Shown here piece after piece: positions 1 through 8,504 of a DNA stretch of 64,000 nucleotides. The stretch is from Brachyspira pilosicoli P43/6/78 (GTDB lineage Bacteria > Spirochaetota > Brachyspiria > Brachyspirales > Brachyspiraceae). The first letter of the stretch is position 1. Every line of letters starts with the position of its first letter. A program made the translations under genes and the position numbers. The notes under the pieces are model-generated. The model had not been told where the DNA came from. It did not search any database and saw only the letters and a program-made list of their open reading frames with translations. The stretch is from contig NC_019908.1 of NCBI RefSeq assembly GCF_000325665.1, positions 2,170,001 to 2,234,000 of the forward strand, given 5' to 3'.

Positions 1-1
1 T

Positions 2-1660
2 CCTGAAGTTACTTCTGTTGAGCCTACTAAGAACCCTGTTACTATTGGGCCTTACATGAATGAAGACGAATTAACAGGTAGTAAATTACAACTTTCTCAA
101 GCTTTAGAAGATTCTAGAGCTATTATTGCTGAAGTATTTGAAGAGTTTGCTTCTCTTTCTGGAAGAAAATACTCTCCTATAGAAACTCATAACATGGAAG
201 GAGCTGAAGTTGCTTTAATGCTTTGCGGTTCTGCTTATGAAACTGGTACTTTGGCTGTTGATGAAATGAGAAAAGCTAATCCTAATCTTAAAATTGGTGC
301 TTTCGCTATTACTCAGATTCGTCCTTTCCCTGAAAAAGAATTACAAAAATTACTTGCTAATGTTAAAGTAGTTGTTGTAGGTGATAGACAAGATACTTAT
401 TCTGGTATGGGCGGTAATATGTCTACTGAGATTAGAGCTGCTCTTAAAAATGACCCTAACAACAAATCTTCTATTGTTAGCAGAGTTTATGGTCTTGGCG
501 GTACTGAGTTTACTCTTGACAAAGCTAAAGAATTATTTGAATTAGGTTTAAAAGAATTAGCTAAAGCTGGTTCTGTTGAAAAACACTCTTATTTAGAACA
601 ATATATGGGTGACCCTAATGTTAAAATGAAACCTATACATGAACCTTTAACTTTAGAGAGCCAAAAATCAGGCATTACTGTTACTATGAACGAACAAACT
701 CATAAACTTGATGTTAAAGTTCCACCTCTTAGAGAATTAACTGGTAAAGCTTATCGTTATGCTCAAGGTCATGGTGCTTGTAACGGTTGTGGTATATTCT
801 CTGGTATCAATACTTTCATGAAAGGTATAGAAGGTTCTGTTGTACTTTTGGTACATACTGGTTGTTCTATGGTTGTTACTACTGGTTATCCTTACAGCTC
901 TTATAGAACTACTTATGTTCACAACTTGTTCCAAAACGGTGCTGCTACTCTTTCTGGTATTGTAGAAATGTATCATGAGAGAAAAAGAAGAGGAGAAATT
1001 GACGGACCAGAAGATCCTACATTCATAATGGTTACTGGTGACGGTGGTCATGATATAGGTATGGGACCTTCTATTGGTGCTGCTATTAGAAATCACAAAA
1101 TGATTATCTTAGAATATGATAATGAAGGATACATGAACACTGGTAACCAATTATCATTCTCTACTCCATTAGGACATAGAACTTCTACTTCTAACGTTGG
1201 TAAAGCTGAAGTTGGTAAACAATTCGGTCACAAAGACGTAGCTCAAATATTTAATGGTTGTCATATACCTTATATTGCTACTGGCTGTGAAGCTTATCCT
1301 TTAGATTTAGTTAAAAAAGCTGCTAAAGCTCAATGGTATGCTAATAACGTTGGTACTGCTTTCGTTAAACTTCTTATCACTTGTCCATTAAACTGGAAAA
1401 CTCCAGATGATATGGGTAAAGATATTATTAAAGCTGCTGTTGATTGTTGTTTCTTCCCATTATATGAGGTTGAACAAGGTATCACTACTATCACTAATAT
1501 GGTAGCTGATGACAAAAAACAACCTGTTACTGAATGGTTAAAATTAATGGGTAAAACTAAGCACCTTCTTAAACATCAAGACATACTTGATAAATTCCAA
1601 GCAGATGTTGATAACAGATGGGCTCGCTTAAAAGCTATGCATGAAAGTCCTGTTCTATAA
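2..1660 (+). CDS. Pyruvate:ferredoxin (2-oxoacid) oxidoreductase, fused alpha C-terminus and beta subunit, 5' truncated
   Basis: The frame is open from base 2, so the window cuts the gene and the first visible ATG (position 56) is internal. The N-terminal third resembles domain II of the PorA subunit (segment around VALMLCGSAYETG, then VVVGDRQ). The rest is a PorB-type thiamine-diphosphate domain: ACNGCGIFSG, then VTGDGGHDIGMG, which is the GDG...N TPP/Mg motif completed by the Asn in EYDNEGYMNTG. The family oxidatively decarboxylates pyruvate to acetyl-CoA and reduces ferredoxin in the cytoplasm, a central step for an anaerobic fermenter. A strong terminator follows the stop codon. The exact 2-oxoacid is inferred. 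Another 2-oxoacid oxidoreductase of the same family is the main alternative. Confidence 0.88.
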   Translation, partial: PEVTSVEPTKNPVTIGPYMNEDELTGSKLQLSQALEDSRAIIAEVFEEFASLSGRKYSPIETHNMEGAEVALMLCGSAYETGTLAVDEMRKANPNLKIGAFAITQIRPFPEKELQKLLANVKVVVVGDRQDTYSGMGGNMSTEIRAALKNDPNNKSSIVSRVYGLGGTEFTLDKAKELFELGLKELAKAGSVEKHSYLEQYMGDPNVKMKPIHEPLTLESQKSGITVTMNEQTHKLDVKVPPLRELTGKAYRYAQGHGACNGCGIFSGINTFMKGIEGSVVLLVHTGCSMVVTTGYPYSSYRTTYVHNLFQNGAATLSGIVEMYHERKRRGEIDGPEDPTFIMVTGDGGHDIGMGPSIGAAIRNHKMIILEYDNEGYMNTGNQLSFSTPLGHRTSTSNVGKAEVGKQFGHKDVAQIFNGCHIPYIATGCEAYPLDLVKKAAKAQWYANNVGTAFVKLLITCPLNWKTPDDMGKDIIKAAVDCCFFPLYEVEQGITTITNMVADDKKQPVTEWLKLMGKTKHLLKHQDILDKFQADVDNRWARLKAMHESPVL

Positions 1661-1683
1661 TAAATTATTAGAACATAAATAAA

Positions 1684-1724
1684 TATAACGGTTGTTAATG
1701 AAATATTAGCAGCCGTTATTTTTT
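1684..1724 (+). terminator. Rho-independent terminator after the oxidoreductase
   Basis: Arms 1686-1699 and 1705-1718 pair over 14 bp with two G-U wobbles around a GAAAT loop. A run of six T follows. It lies 25 bases after the stop codon and should end the upstream transcript. Confidence 0.9.
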
Positions 1725-1737
1725 GCTTTTTTCTAAA

Positions 1738-2050
1738 TCCCGCCCATTATTCTTTTTTATTTAAAATGAAAAATGAAAACTTATTTTTTTAATTGCTTTC
1801 ACGGAAAATATAGTTCCCGCCCTAAATTTTTTTAAAATTATTGAATTATTCACCGCACGCAGAGTAAAGCTTTAAATATAAACTAATTAAGAATATAATT
1901 TAAACTATAAAAAACAATCAACTAAACGTGCGTTAAATAGGTTTTTAATTTAAATAAAACTTGGGTGGGTGTTAACATTTCTTATAAAGCAATAAACATA
2001 ATTAATATTAACAATTATAAAGTTAAGCAACAAATATAAAAGGGTGGGGT
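1738..2050. repeat. Long imperfect inverted repeat in the oxidoreductase-metG spacer
   Basis: This 489-base spacer has no credible gene. It contains C-rich islands on the left (CCCGCCC at 1739-1745 and 1816-1822, CCGCACGC at 1853-1860) and matching G-rich islands on the right (CGTGCG at 1927-1932, GGGTGGG at 1963-1969, GGGTGGGG at 2042-2049) in mirrored order. The reverse complement of 1926-1972 resembles 1814-1860 along its length, so two copies of one unit face each other across about 65 bases. The islands stand out against a background of nearly pure A/T. The function is unknown; a mobile-element relic or a large RNA fold is possible. Confidence 0.6.
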
Positions 2051-2088
2051 TTAGAAAAGATTATTTAAATATATATAAAAATTTTATC

Positions 2089-2117
2089 TTTACAAAAAGC
2101 ATTTATTTTAGTATAAT
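2089..2117 (+). promoter_or_regulatory. metG promoter
   Basis: TTTACA at 2089-2094 and a consensus TATAAT at 2112-2117 are separated by 17 bases. Transcription should start near 2124, leaving a short leader that contains AGGGAG (2135-2140) nine bases before the metG ATG. Confidence 0.8.
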
Positions 2118-2149
2118 TGTCTAAACATAGTTTTAGGGAGAAATAATAA

Positions 2150-4099
2150 ATGACAGACAAAAAATTTTATATCACAACTCCAATATATTACCCTTCAGAT
2201 TATTTACACATAGGACATTGTTACTGTACTATAGCAACAGACACCATGGCTAGATATAAAAAAATAATGGGTTATGATGTTTATTTTTTAACAGGTACTG
2301 ATGAACATGGAGAGAAGATTCAAAGAAAAGCAGAAGAAGCTAAAACTACTCCCAAAGAATATGTTGATAATATAGTAGATGCTACAAAAAAATTGTGGAA
2401 AAGACTTCATATAGATTATAGTCATTATATAAGAACAACTGATGATTATCATGAAAGAAGAGTACAAAATATATTTAAACAGCTTTATGATAAAGGTTAT
2501 ATTTACAAAGGTTCATATAAAGGTCTTTACTGTGTAAGCGATGAAGCATTTTTTACAGAGAGTCAGGTTGTAAAAAAAGATGATGGAAAATGTTACTGCC
2601 CTGATTGTGAGAAAGAATTGGAATATAAAGAAGAGGAATGTTATTATCTTAAACTTTCTGAGTTTGGAGATTGGCTTATCAATTATTATAAAGAGCACCC
2701 TGAATTTTTAGAGCCAAAAGAGAGACAAAATGAGATGCTTAAGAATTTCTTGCTTCCTGGTCTTGAAGATTTAGCTGTTACTCGTAAGGGCTTAAAATGG
2801 GGTATACCTTGCCCTATAGATAATGAGCATAGTATATATGTATGGATTGATGCTTTATCAAATTATATTACAGCTTTAGGCTATAGTGAAGAAGATGAGC
2901 TATATAAAAAATATTGGCCTTGTGATGTTCATTTTGTTGGTAAGGAGATTGTTCGTTTCCATGCTATTATATGGCCTATAATGCTTAAAATGCTTGATAT
3001 ACCGCTTCCTAAAAAAGTATTTGGTCATGGCTGGGTACTTTTTGATGATGGTAAGAAGATGAGTAAGAGTAGGGGAAATGTTGTTGATCCTAATGCTTTA
3101 ATAGATAAATACGGTGTTGATGCTTTAAGATATTTTCTTATGAGAGAGATTAATTTTGGTGTTGATGGATTTTATTCACAAGAGATTTTCTTAAAGAGAA
3201 TTAACAGCGATTTGGCTAATGATTATGGTAATTTGTGGCATAGAATTACTACAATGCTTGGCAAATATTTTGACGGTATTCTTCCAGAAGAGGTTGAGAG
3301 TGTTTATTCTGATAGAGAGAGAGAATTAAAAAAGGCAGTGCTTACTTTAGATGCTAATGTAGAATCTGCACTAGACAGTTTTAAGTTTCAAGAGGCTTTA
3401 TTTAATATTTGGGAAGTGATAAGAATGGTGAACAAATATGTTGAAGAGAGTGCTCCTTGGAATCTTGCTAAAGATGAAAGTAAAAGAGACCATTTAGCTA
3501 ATGTAATGTATATATCTTTTCAGGCATATTATATAGTAACTGCTTATTTACAGATATTTTTTGTAGAGACTCCTAAAAAGGTATTTAATAGACTTGGACT
3601 TGGCGACAGTGTACCTTTGGAAGATGCTAAGAAATGGGGTTCTTTAAAGGCTGGCATAAAGATAGAGAAAGGAGAGCCTTTGTTTAATAGATATGATATA
3701 GAAAAAGAGATAGGTGCTTCTTCAGAGGAAAACAAAAAAGAAGTTAATCCTCCTAAAGAAGATAAACATAAACCATACATAGAAAAAGAAGATTTTGAGA
3801 AGTTAGAATTATTGACTGCTACAATAGTTGTTGCTGAGAAGGTAGAAAATGCTGATAAGCTTTTAAAGTTTGTAGTTGATATAGGCGGAGGCGAGCAGAG
3901 AGTTGTTGTATCATCTATAGCTGAGTATTATAAACCAGAGGATATGGTTGGAAAGACTGTGCTTTATCTTGCTAATTTAAAACCTAAAAAGTTTAGAGGC
4001 GTTAATTCACATGGTATGCTTCTTTTGGCAGATAATGGAGAGACTCTTTCTCTTATGGTAACTGAGAAAGGTTTTAAATCTGGATGCGAAGTAAATTAA
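2150..4099 (+). CDS. metG: Methionyl-tRNA synthetase with C-terminal tRNA-binding domain
   Basis: This class I synthetase charges tRNA-Met with methionine in the cytoplasm. HIGH lies at residues 20-23 and KMSKS at about 303-307. The connective peptide keeps part of a zinc knuckle (Cys128, Cys150, Cys153), with Asp131 where many homologues have a cysteine. The anticodon-binding helical domain follows. An EMAP/Trbp111-like tRNA-binding domain occupies roughly residues 545-649 (segment KLELLTATIVVAEKVENADK). The length, 649 residues, is usual for the bacterial form that carries this extra domain. The start is supported by the RBS AGGGAG and a near-consensus promoter. ftsQ begins 16 bases downstream and is probably cotranscribed. 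Confidence 0.97.
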   Translation: MTDKKFYITTPIYYPSDYLHIGHCYCTIATDTMARYKKIMGYDVYFLTGTDEHGEKIQRKAEEAKTTPKEYVDNIVDATKKLWKRLHIDYSHYIRTTDDYHERRVQNIFKQLYDKGYIYKGSYKGLYCVSDEAFFTESQVVKKDDGKCYCPDCEKELEYKEEECYYLKLSEFGDWLINYYKEHPEFLEPKERQNEMLKNFLLPGLEDLAVTRKGLKWGIPCPIDNEHSIYVWIDALSNYITALGYSEEDELYKKYWPCDVHFVGKEIVRFHAIIWPIMLKMLDIPLPKKVFGHGWVLFDDGKKMSKSRGNVVDPNALIDKYGVDALRYFLMREINFGVDGFYSQEIFLKRINSDLANDYGNLWHRITTMLGKYFDGILPEEVESVYSDRERELKKAVLTLDANVESALDSFKFQEALFNIWEVIRMVNKYVEESAPWNLAKDESKRDHLANVMYISFQAYYIVTAYLQIFFVETPKKVFNRLGLGDSVPLEDAKKWGSLKAGIKIEKGEPLFNRYDIEKEIGASSEENKKEVNPPKEDKHKPYIEKEDFEKLELLTATIVVAEKVENADKLLKFVVDIGGGEQRVVVSSIAEYYKPEDMVGKTVLYLANLKPKKFRGVNSHGMLLLADNGETLSLMVTEKGFKSGCEVN

Positions 4100-4115
4100 A
4101 AAATAAATATAAAAA

Positions 4116-4886
4116 ATGAAAAATAAAACTTTTAATGAAAGCAAATTAAGAAAAAAGCTTCAAAAAAATAAATTAAATCAAAAACAAAAAAAATTAATAA
4201 AGAAAATAGTATTATATTTTTTGTTAATAATATTTATCGTTGGCATTATTTTTGTTTTTAATAAAGCAAAAGTTTTGAGAGTTGAGATAAGAGGGCTTAA
4301 ATTAATAGCGCCGATTACTATAATAGAAGAAGCTAATTTGAGTGATTATAATAATAAAAGTTTATTTTTGATACCGAAAAAAGAAATAAAACAAAGAATA
4401 GAAAAAAATATCAGGCTTCAAGTAGAAAGCATAAAAATATCTTTTCCAGATTTACTTATCGTGAATATAAAAGAGAGAGAGACTTTATTTTTAGCAGAGT
4501 CCCAAAATGGTATATATGAAATTACCGATGACGGATATATTATAAGAAATTCATCTATTTATAATTATGATGTACCTTATATTACAGGTTTAACTATCAC
4601 TTCAACAAATGAAAAAATAGAAAATGATTATACAAAATATTTAAGAAGCGTTTTATATGAATTAAAAACTAACAATTATGATATATATAATCTTATTTCA
4701 GAGATAAATGCTTTTGGAAAGGATTTAATACTTTATCCAAGGGGCTATCAGGTTCAGGTGATATTAGACAAGTATGTTACTGCTAATAAATTTGTTGATC
4801 TTGCTGCTATATTAAAAACTGTGCATGATCAGGCTACTTTAACTTATAGAATAGATTTTAGATTTAATGAAGCTATAATCAATTAA
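4116..4886 (+). CDS. ftsQ: Cell division protein FtsQ/DivIB
   Basis: The 256-residue protein has a very Lys-rich cytoplasmic N-terminus, one transmembrane helix at about 31-50, and a periplasmic POTRA-type domain (VLRVEIRGLKLIAPITIIEEANL) followed by the FtsQ beta domain (FPDLLIVNIKERETLFLA...). This is the standard layout of FtsQ/DivIB, a bitopic member of the divisome that links FtsL/FtsB to other division proteins. No clear Shine-Dalgarno precedes the ATG, so expression may depend on coupling to metG 16 bases upstream. It sits outside the usual dcw cluster as far as this window shows. The domain order is seen in the sequence; the role is inferred from the family. Confidence 0.85.
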   Translation: MKNKTFNESKLRKKLQKNKLNQKQKKLIKKIVLYFLLIIFIVGIIFVFNKAKVLRVEIRGLKLIAPITIIEEANLSDYNNKSLFLIPKKEIKQRIEKNIRLQVESIKISFPDLLIVNIKERETLFLAESQNGIYEITDDGYIIRNSSIYNYDVPYITGLTITSTNEKIENDYTKYLRSVLYELKTNNYDIYNLISEINAFGKDLILYPRGYQVQVILDKYVTANKFVDLAAILKTVHDQATLTYRIDFRFNEAIIN

Positions 4887-4910
4887 CCAATCACTATTAG
4901 GTTTATATTT

Positions 4911-5315
4911 ATGAGAGTATCAGCAAAACATATTGATAAATTAGAAGACGATGAAGTTTTTGTATTTGGAAGCAACACAGAAGGTATGCATGCAGGAGGA
5001 GCTGCAAGAATGGCTATGAATTGGGGAGCTGTATATGGCAAGGCTTTTGGTCTTCAGGGTAAAACTTTTGCTATTCCTACTGTTGATTATACGAGAAGTG
5101 GGAAGATGAGCATTGATGAAATAAAAAAATATGTCGATGAGTTTTTAGATTTTACTATAAAAAACAAAGATAAAAAATTTTTTGTTACAGAGATAGGCTG
5201 CGGCATAGCGGGATTTAAAGTATCAGAAATAGCTCCTTTATTTAGAAAGGCATTAGAATATAGTAATGTGTATTTACCAGAGAGATTTATTAATTATTTA
5301 AAAGATAATTATTGA
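4911..5315 (+). CDS. Macro-domain-like protein (A1S_2505-type)
   Basis: The 134-residue protein contains VFVFGSNTEGMHAGGAARMAM near its start, then GLQGKTFAIPT and VTEIGCGIAGF. This pattern occurs in small macro-domain-like proteins often annotated from phages (A1S_2505 type). The glycine-rich loops suggest binding of an ADP-ribose-like nucleotide, which is inference from fold similarity. It follows ftsQ by 24 bases on the same strand and may belong to the same transcript. No other phage gene is nearby, so a resident copy is more likely than a prophage remnant. Confidence 0.6.
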   Translation: MRVSAKHIDKLEDDEVFVFGSNTEGMHAGGAARMAMNWGAVYGKAFGLQGKTFAIPTVDYTRSGKMSIDEIKKYVDEFLDFTIKNKDKKFFVTEIGCGIAGFKVSEIAPLFRKALEYSNVYLPERFINYLKDNY

Positions 5316-5398
5316 TATACTAAAAATTTTTAAGTTAGTAAAAAATACAAGTATTATTTTATATTTTATTCATATTCAAAATATATAAAGCCAAAATA

Positions 5399-5466
5399 TT
5401 TGCACTTTTTGGTTCTTTGAAGAAGTCCGCACCGCGTAAGTCGGGAAAAAGAACAACAAAAAATTA
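5399..5466 (-). repeat. Dispersed hairpin module with 23-base loop insert
   Basis: Read on the minus strand this matches the module at 31531-31580: TTGTTCTTTTTCCCG at one end and AAAGAACCAAAAAGTGCAAA at the other. An extra GC-rich stretch of about 23 bases sits in the hairpin loop. It overlaps the start of the tandem repeat that follows. Confidence 0.6.
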
Positions 5467-6152
5467 TAAAAAATAATAGTTTAATATATAGTAAAAATTT
5501 TTGACTATTTTATTTTAATTATTTGCAGGGCTTTGCCCCCTGCGAAGCGTGCCCGTAGGGTAGCACCCCAGTTCTTTTACCGACGCTCTGCGTGCCTGCG
5601 GCAAGGTACCTTTCGGTATTGGTATAAAAGAACCTTATATCCTTCGGATACGCTTCGCGAAGAACTGCATTTTTATTATAAATTTTATAATTTAATTGTG
5701 CATTAAAATGCACTCCTCCGCACGACTAAGAAATTATAATTAAAAGCATAGCATTACCGTGCGGCAAGGTGGTACAGCTCGTACGCGGGAAAAAGAACAA
5801 CAAAAAATTATAAAAAATAATAGTTTAATATAATAGTAAAAATTTTTGACTCTTTTATTTTAATTATTTGCAGGGCTTTGCCCTCTGCGAAGCGTGCCCG
5901 TAGGGTAGCACCCCAGTTCTTTTACCGACGCTCTGCGTGCCTGCGGCAAGGTACCTTTCGGTATTGGTATAAAAGAACCTTATATCCTTCGGATACGCTT
6001 CGCGAAGAACTGCATTTTTATTATAAATTTTATAATTTAATTGTGCATTAAAATGCACTCCTCCGCACGACTAAGAAATTATAATTAAAAGCATAGCATT
6101 ACCGTGCGGCAAGGTGGTACAGCTCGTACGCGGGAAAAAGAACAATAAAAAA
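5442..6152. repeat. Tandem 345-bp GC-rich repeat, two copies
   Basis: Copy one (about 5442-5785) and copy two (about 5786-6130) are almost identical; the few differences include one extra A and C/T changes. A partial third start follows to 6152. Each copy holds GC-rich hairpins: GCAGGG/CCCTGC, TATCC/GGATA and the palindrome CTTCGCGAAG. Each copy also has the same core as the repeat at 31654-31729, plus three GC-rich inserts (5540-5562, 5580-5618, 5635-5659). The minus-strand 64-codon frames in each copy run straight through these inserts and are probably not genes. Confidence 0.85.
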
Positions 6153-6212
6153 TTGAATAAAATAAAAAATTATAAAAACTAAATATTATAACAAAACACA
6201 ATCAATTATATT

Positions 6213-7154
6213 TTATTCCTTATCTTTTATAACATTGAAATGTATGAAAGACATCATATTTAAAAATACATATAATATCATCAAACTAGCAATTATAAGC
6301 TCTATTATAGCAACATATCTCCATATATAATAATATTCTCCGCCCATAGATTTTGAATAGTTAGCAAATTTCAAAAGAGCCTGTGCACCTATTGCAAGAG
6401 GGAAAGTGTATGCTGCAAATAATGGTATAAACTTTATTCTAAAAGCTTTTATTAAAGATAAATAAACTTTAAATGTTGTGATTAATCCTAATGCTAAAAA
6501 TAAATTAAGTATAGCAGTGTTGTATGTTTGAAATGCAGTTAAATATCCGCATAAACATAAATTAGCAGGTGCTCCCATTACAGCGAAAGCAGGAAACTTA
6601 TCTTCAGCTAAAGGTTCATGGAAAATGATTCTATAGAAAATAAAAGGAAACATTATTATATATATAACCATTCCTATATAAACTATATACTGTGATAAAG
6701 TAGGAAAACCCATAGCACTTCCGCTAACAGAAGCTACAACTATACCAATAGGCGGAACAAACCAGCTAGGCACCATATTATGTCTGTCTTTTAAGTTTAT
6801 TCTATGAGCTATAAAAGTGATTGCAAATATTGTATGTATTACTATAGCTGTAAGCCACATAGCAATACCAAGCGGCCTTATAAATTGTACTACAGAGCTT
6901 GATATTACCATAATAGCCATATCTAAAGTAGGTATTGTACTTCCTGCTACTGGGTGCTCTAAATCTTTAATAAATGCTTTGAATGATGAAAATATTTTTG
7001 TTATTATTGTAAGTATTAATACAGATGATATTAAAGCTCCAATGTATGCAAAATATTTTTTTCCTGTAAATATAGTCCAAGCGTTGAATATACCGCCTAC
7101 GCCAAGTGCTAAACCTGTAAGTGCTGTAGGCATTTTGTTTATTTTGTTTATCAT
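6213..7154 (-). CDS. TDT/SLAC1-family membrane transporter
   Basis: The 313-residue protein has about ten hydrophobic helices and the family pattern of TehA/SLAC1-like transporters: an N-terminal PTALTGLALGVGGI segment, a HPVAGSTIPTLDMA loop, and MVPSWFVPPIGIVVAS in the middle. Members export or conduct anions such as C4-dicarboxylates, tellurite or malate. Homologues are sometimes labelled 'exfoliative toxin A/B', which is misleading. The substrate cannot be told from sequence. No clear ribosome binding site precedes the ATG. It is transcribed alone, convergent with the repeat region downstream and divergent from the small lipoprotein gene. Confidence 0.8.
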   Translation of the reverse strand: MINKINKMPTALTGLALGVGGIFNAWTIFTGKKYFAYIGALISSVLILTIITKIFSSFKAFIKDLEHPVAGSTIPTLDMAIMVISSSVVQFIRPLGIAMWLTAIVIHTIFAITFIAHRINLKDRHNMVPSWFVPPIGIVVASVSGSAMGFPTLSQYIVYIGMVIYIIMFPFIFYRIIFHEPLAEDKFPAFAVMGAPANLCLCGYLTAFQTYNTAILNLFLALGLITTFKVYLSLIKAFRIKFIPLFAAYTFPLAIGAQALLKFANYSKSMGGEYYYIWRYVAIIELIIASLMILYVFLNMMSFIHFNVIKDKE

Positions 7155-7304
7155 AATAAAATTAAAAAAGAATTTATAATAATTCTTAACTCCTTATATT
7201 GTGTGAAAATATTATATATTAAAAAATAAAAAAAATCTATTTAAATAATTGCTATAAATATATTATTGTATTAGTATATAACAATTAAGGAGAGTTTGTA
7301 AAAA

Positions 7305-7643
7305 ATGAAAAAATTAGTTTTATTATATTTAAGTATTTTAAGTATTGTTATAATAGGTTGTAAAACTGATAATATATTAGGTTTAAGTAAAAATTATGAA
7401 GGCACTTGGGTTTGTACCGAAGGCGATATTCTAGGGAAAACTGTTACAATTAATTCTGATGGTTCATTAAAATATGATAATATTACTATTCCAGCAGCTT
7501 TAATAACAAAACATAGCGATAGTCATTATTCAGCAAGTACAACAGTTGCTGGTAAAACTTTTACAGTTGATCTTGTATTTACAAGTGATACTACAGCAAA
7601 TGTTCAAGCAGACGGAAAAAGCGGAGTTTTCACAAAGCAATAA
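7305..7643 (+). CDS. Small lipoprotein of unknown function
   Basis: The 112-residue product begins with a charged start and a hydrophobic stretch ending in a lipobox (VIIGC, Cys19). It should therefore be exported and lipid-anchored. The mature part is rich in Thr, Ser and beta-prone residues and ends in a pattern seen in small lipocalin-like lipoproteins of this group (YEGTWVCTEGDILGKTVTINSDG). I do not recognise a named family. AAGGAGAG (7287-7294) lies ten bases before the ATG and supports the start. A methyltransferase gene follows 39 bases later. Confidence 0.7.
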   Translation: MKKLVLLYLSILSIVIIGCKTDNILGLSKNYEGTWVCTEGDILGKTVTINSDGSLKYDNITIPAALITKHSDSHYSASTTVAGKTFTVDLVFTSDTTANVQADGKSGVFTKQ

Positions 7644-7682
7644 ATTTTATAATATAGTAATAATCTAATAATAAGGTCTTAT

Positions 7683-8430
7683 ATGGATTATACAAAAATT
7701 AATTCTTTAACTATAGATAAATGGGTTGAAGATGGTTGGGTATGGGGTGTGCCTATTACCCATAAGAAGTTTCTAGAAGCTAAAACTGGAAAGTGGGATA
7801 TGCTTTTAACACCAACTAAAAATGTTCCTAAAGAATGGTTTGGAAATTTGGAAACTAAAAATGTATTGGGGCTTGCTTCTGGAGGCGGTCAGCAGATGCC
7901 AATATTTGCAGCTTTGGGAGCTAAATGCACATTAATAGATTATTCTCAAAAACAGATAGATAATGATATATTTGTGTCAAAAAGAGAAAATTATAATATA
8001 AACGCCATAAAATATGATATGACAAAAAAGTTTCCTTTTGAAGATGAAAGCTTTGATTTGATTTTTCATCCTGTTTCTAATTGTTATGTAGAGAATGTTT
8101 CTCATATATGGAGTGAATGCTATAGAGTATTAAAAAAAGGTGGCAGGCTTATGTCTGGGCTTGATAATGGAATTAACTTTTTTATTTGATGAAAATAGTA
8201 AAGAGATTAAATACAAACTTCCATTTAATCCATTAAAAGATAAAAAATTATTAGATGAATTATTAAATAAAAATGACGGCATTCAATTTTCTCACACTAT
8301 TGAGGAGCAGATAAGAGGCCAATTAAAATGTGGTTTTAAGCTAATTGATATTTATGAAGACACTAACGGAGAGGGAGTGCTTCATGAATATAATGTACCT
8401 ACCTTCTGGGCTACATTGTGTTTTAAATAA
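7683..8430 (+). CDS. Class I SAM-dependent methyltransferase, frameshifted in this sequence
   Basis: The first frame (7683-8189) has the SAM-binding glycine motif VLGLASGGGQQ and the later FHPVSNCYV and YRVLKKGGRLMSG blocks of a class I methyltransferase. It stops early at TGA 8187-8189, just after a T6 run (8178-8183). The second frame continues the same domain (FDENSKEIKYKLPFNPL...) to 8430. Removing one T from the run joins them into a normal-length protein of about 248 residues. Either the gene has a recent indel or the sequence has a homopolymer error; similar breaks elsewhere favour error. The substrate is unknown. Confidence 0.75.
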
Positions 8431-8444
8431 GTTTTTAATGCAAT

Positions 8445-8487
8445 AAAAAAGGGCTCTATCTTTTTATAGATAAAACCCTTTTCTTTT
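8445..8487. terminator. Bidirectional terminator between methyltransferase and nanM-like gene
   Basis: AAAAGGG (8447-8453) pairs with CCCTTTT (8476-8482), and an inner TCTAT/ATAGA stem can form. T-rich flanks on both sides suit termination of the two convergent transcripts. Confidence 0.75.
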
Positions 8488-8504
8488 TCTTAAACTAATA
8501 ATTT

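Noticed and set aside
737..1096. Minus-strand 119-residue frame in the oxidoreductase gene
   Set aside because: It lies opposite the highly conserved TPP domain and has no ribosome site or family features.
4911..5315. Prophage remnant
   Set aside because: Only one phage-associated family member is present and no structural, integrase or lysis genes are near.
5519..6058. Two identical-looking 64-residue minus-strand frames in the tandem repeat
   Set aside because: They run across GC-rich hairpin inserts that are missing from the related element at 31.7 kb, and have no ribosome site. They are by-products of the repeat.
6213..7154. Exfoliative toxin
   Set aside because: Database names of this kind for TDT transporters are historical. 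The protein is a multi-helix transporter and not a secreted protease.
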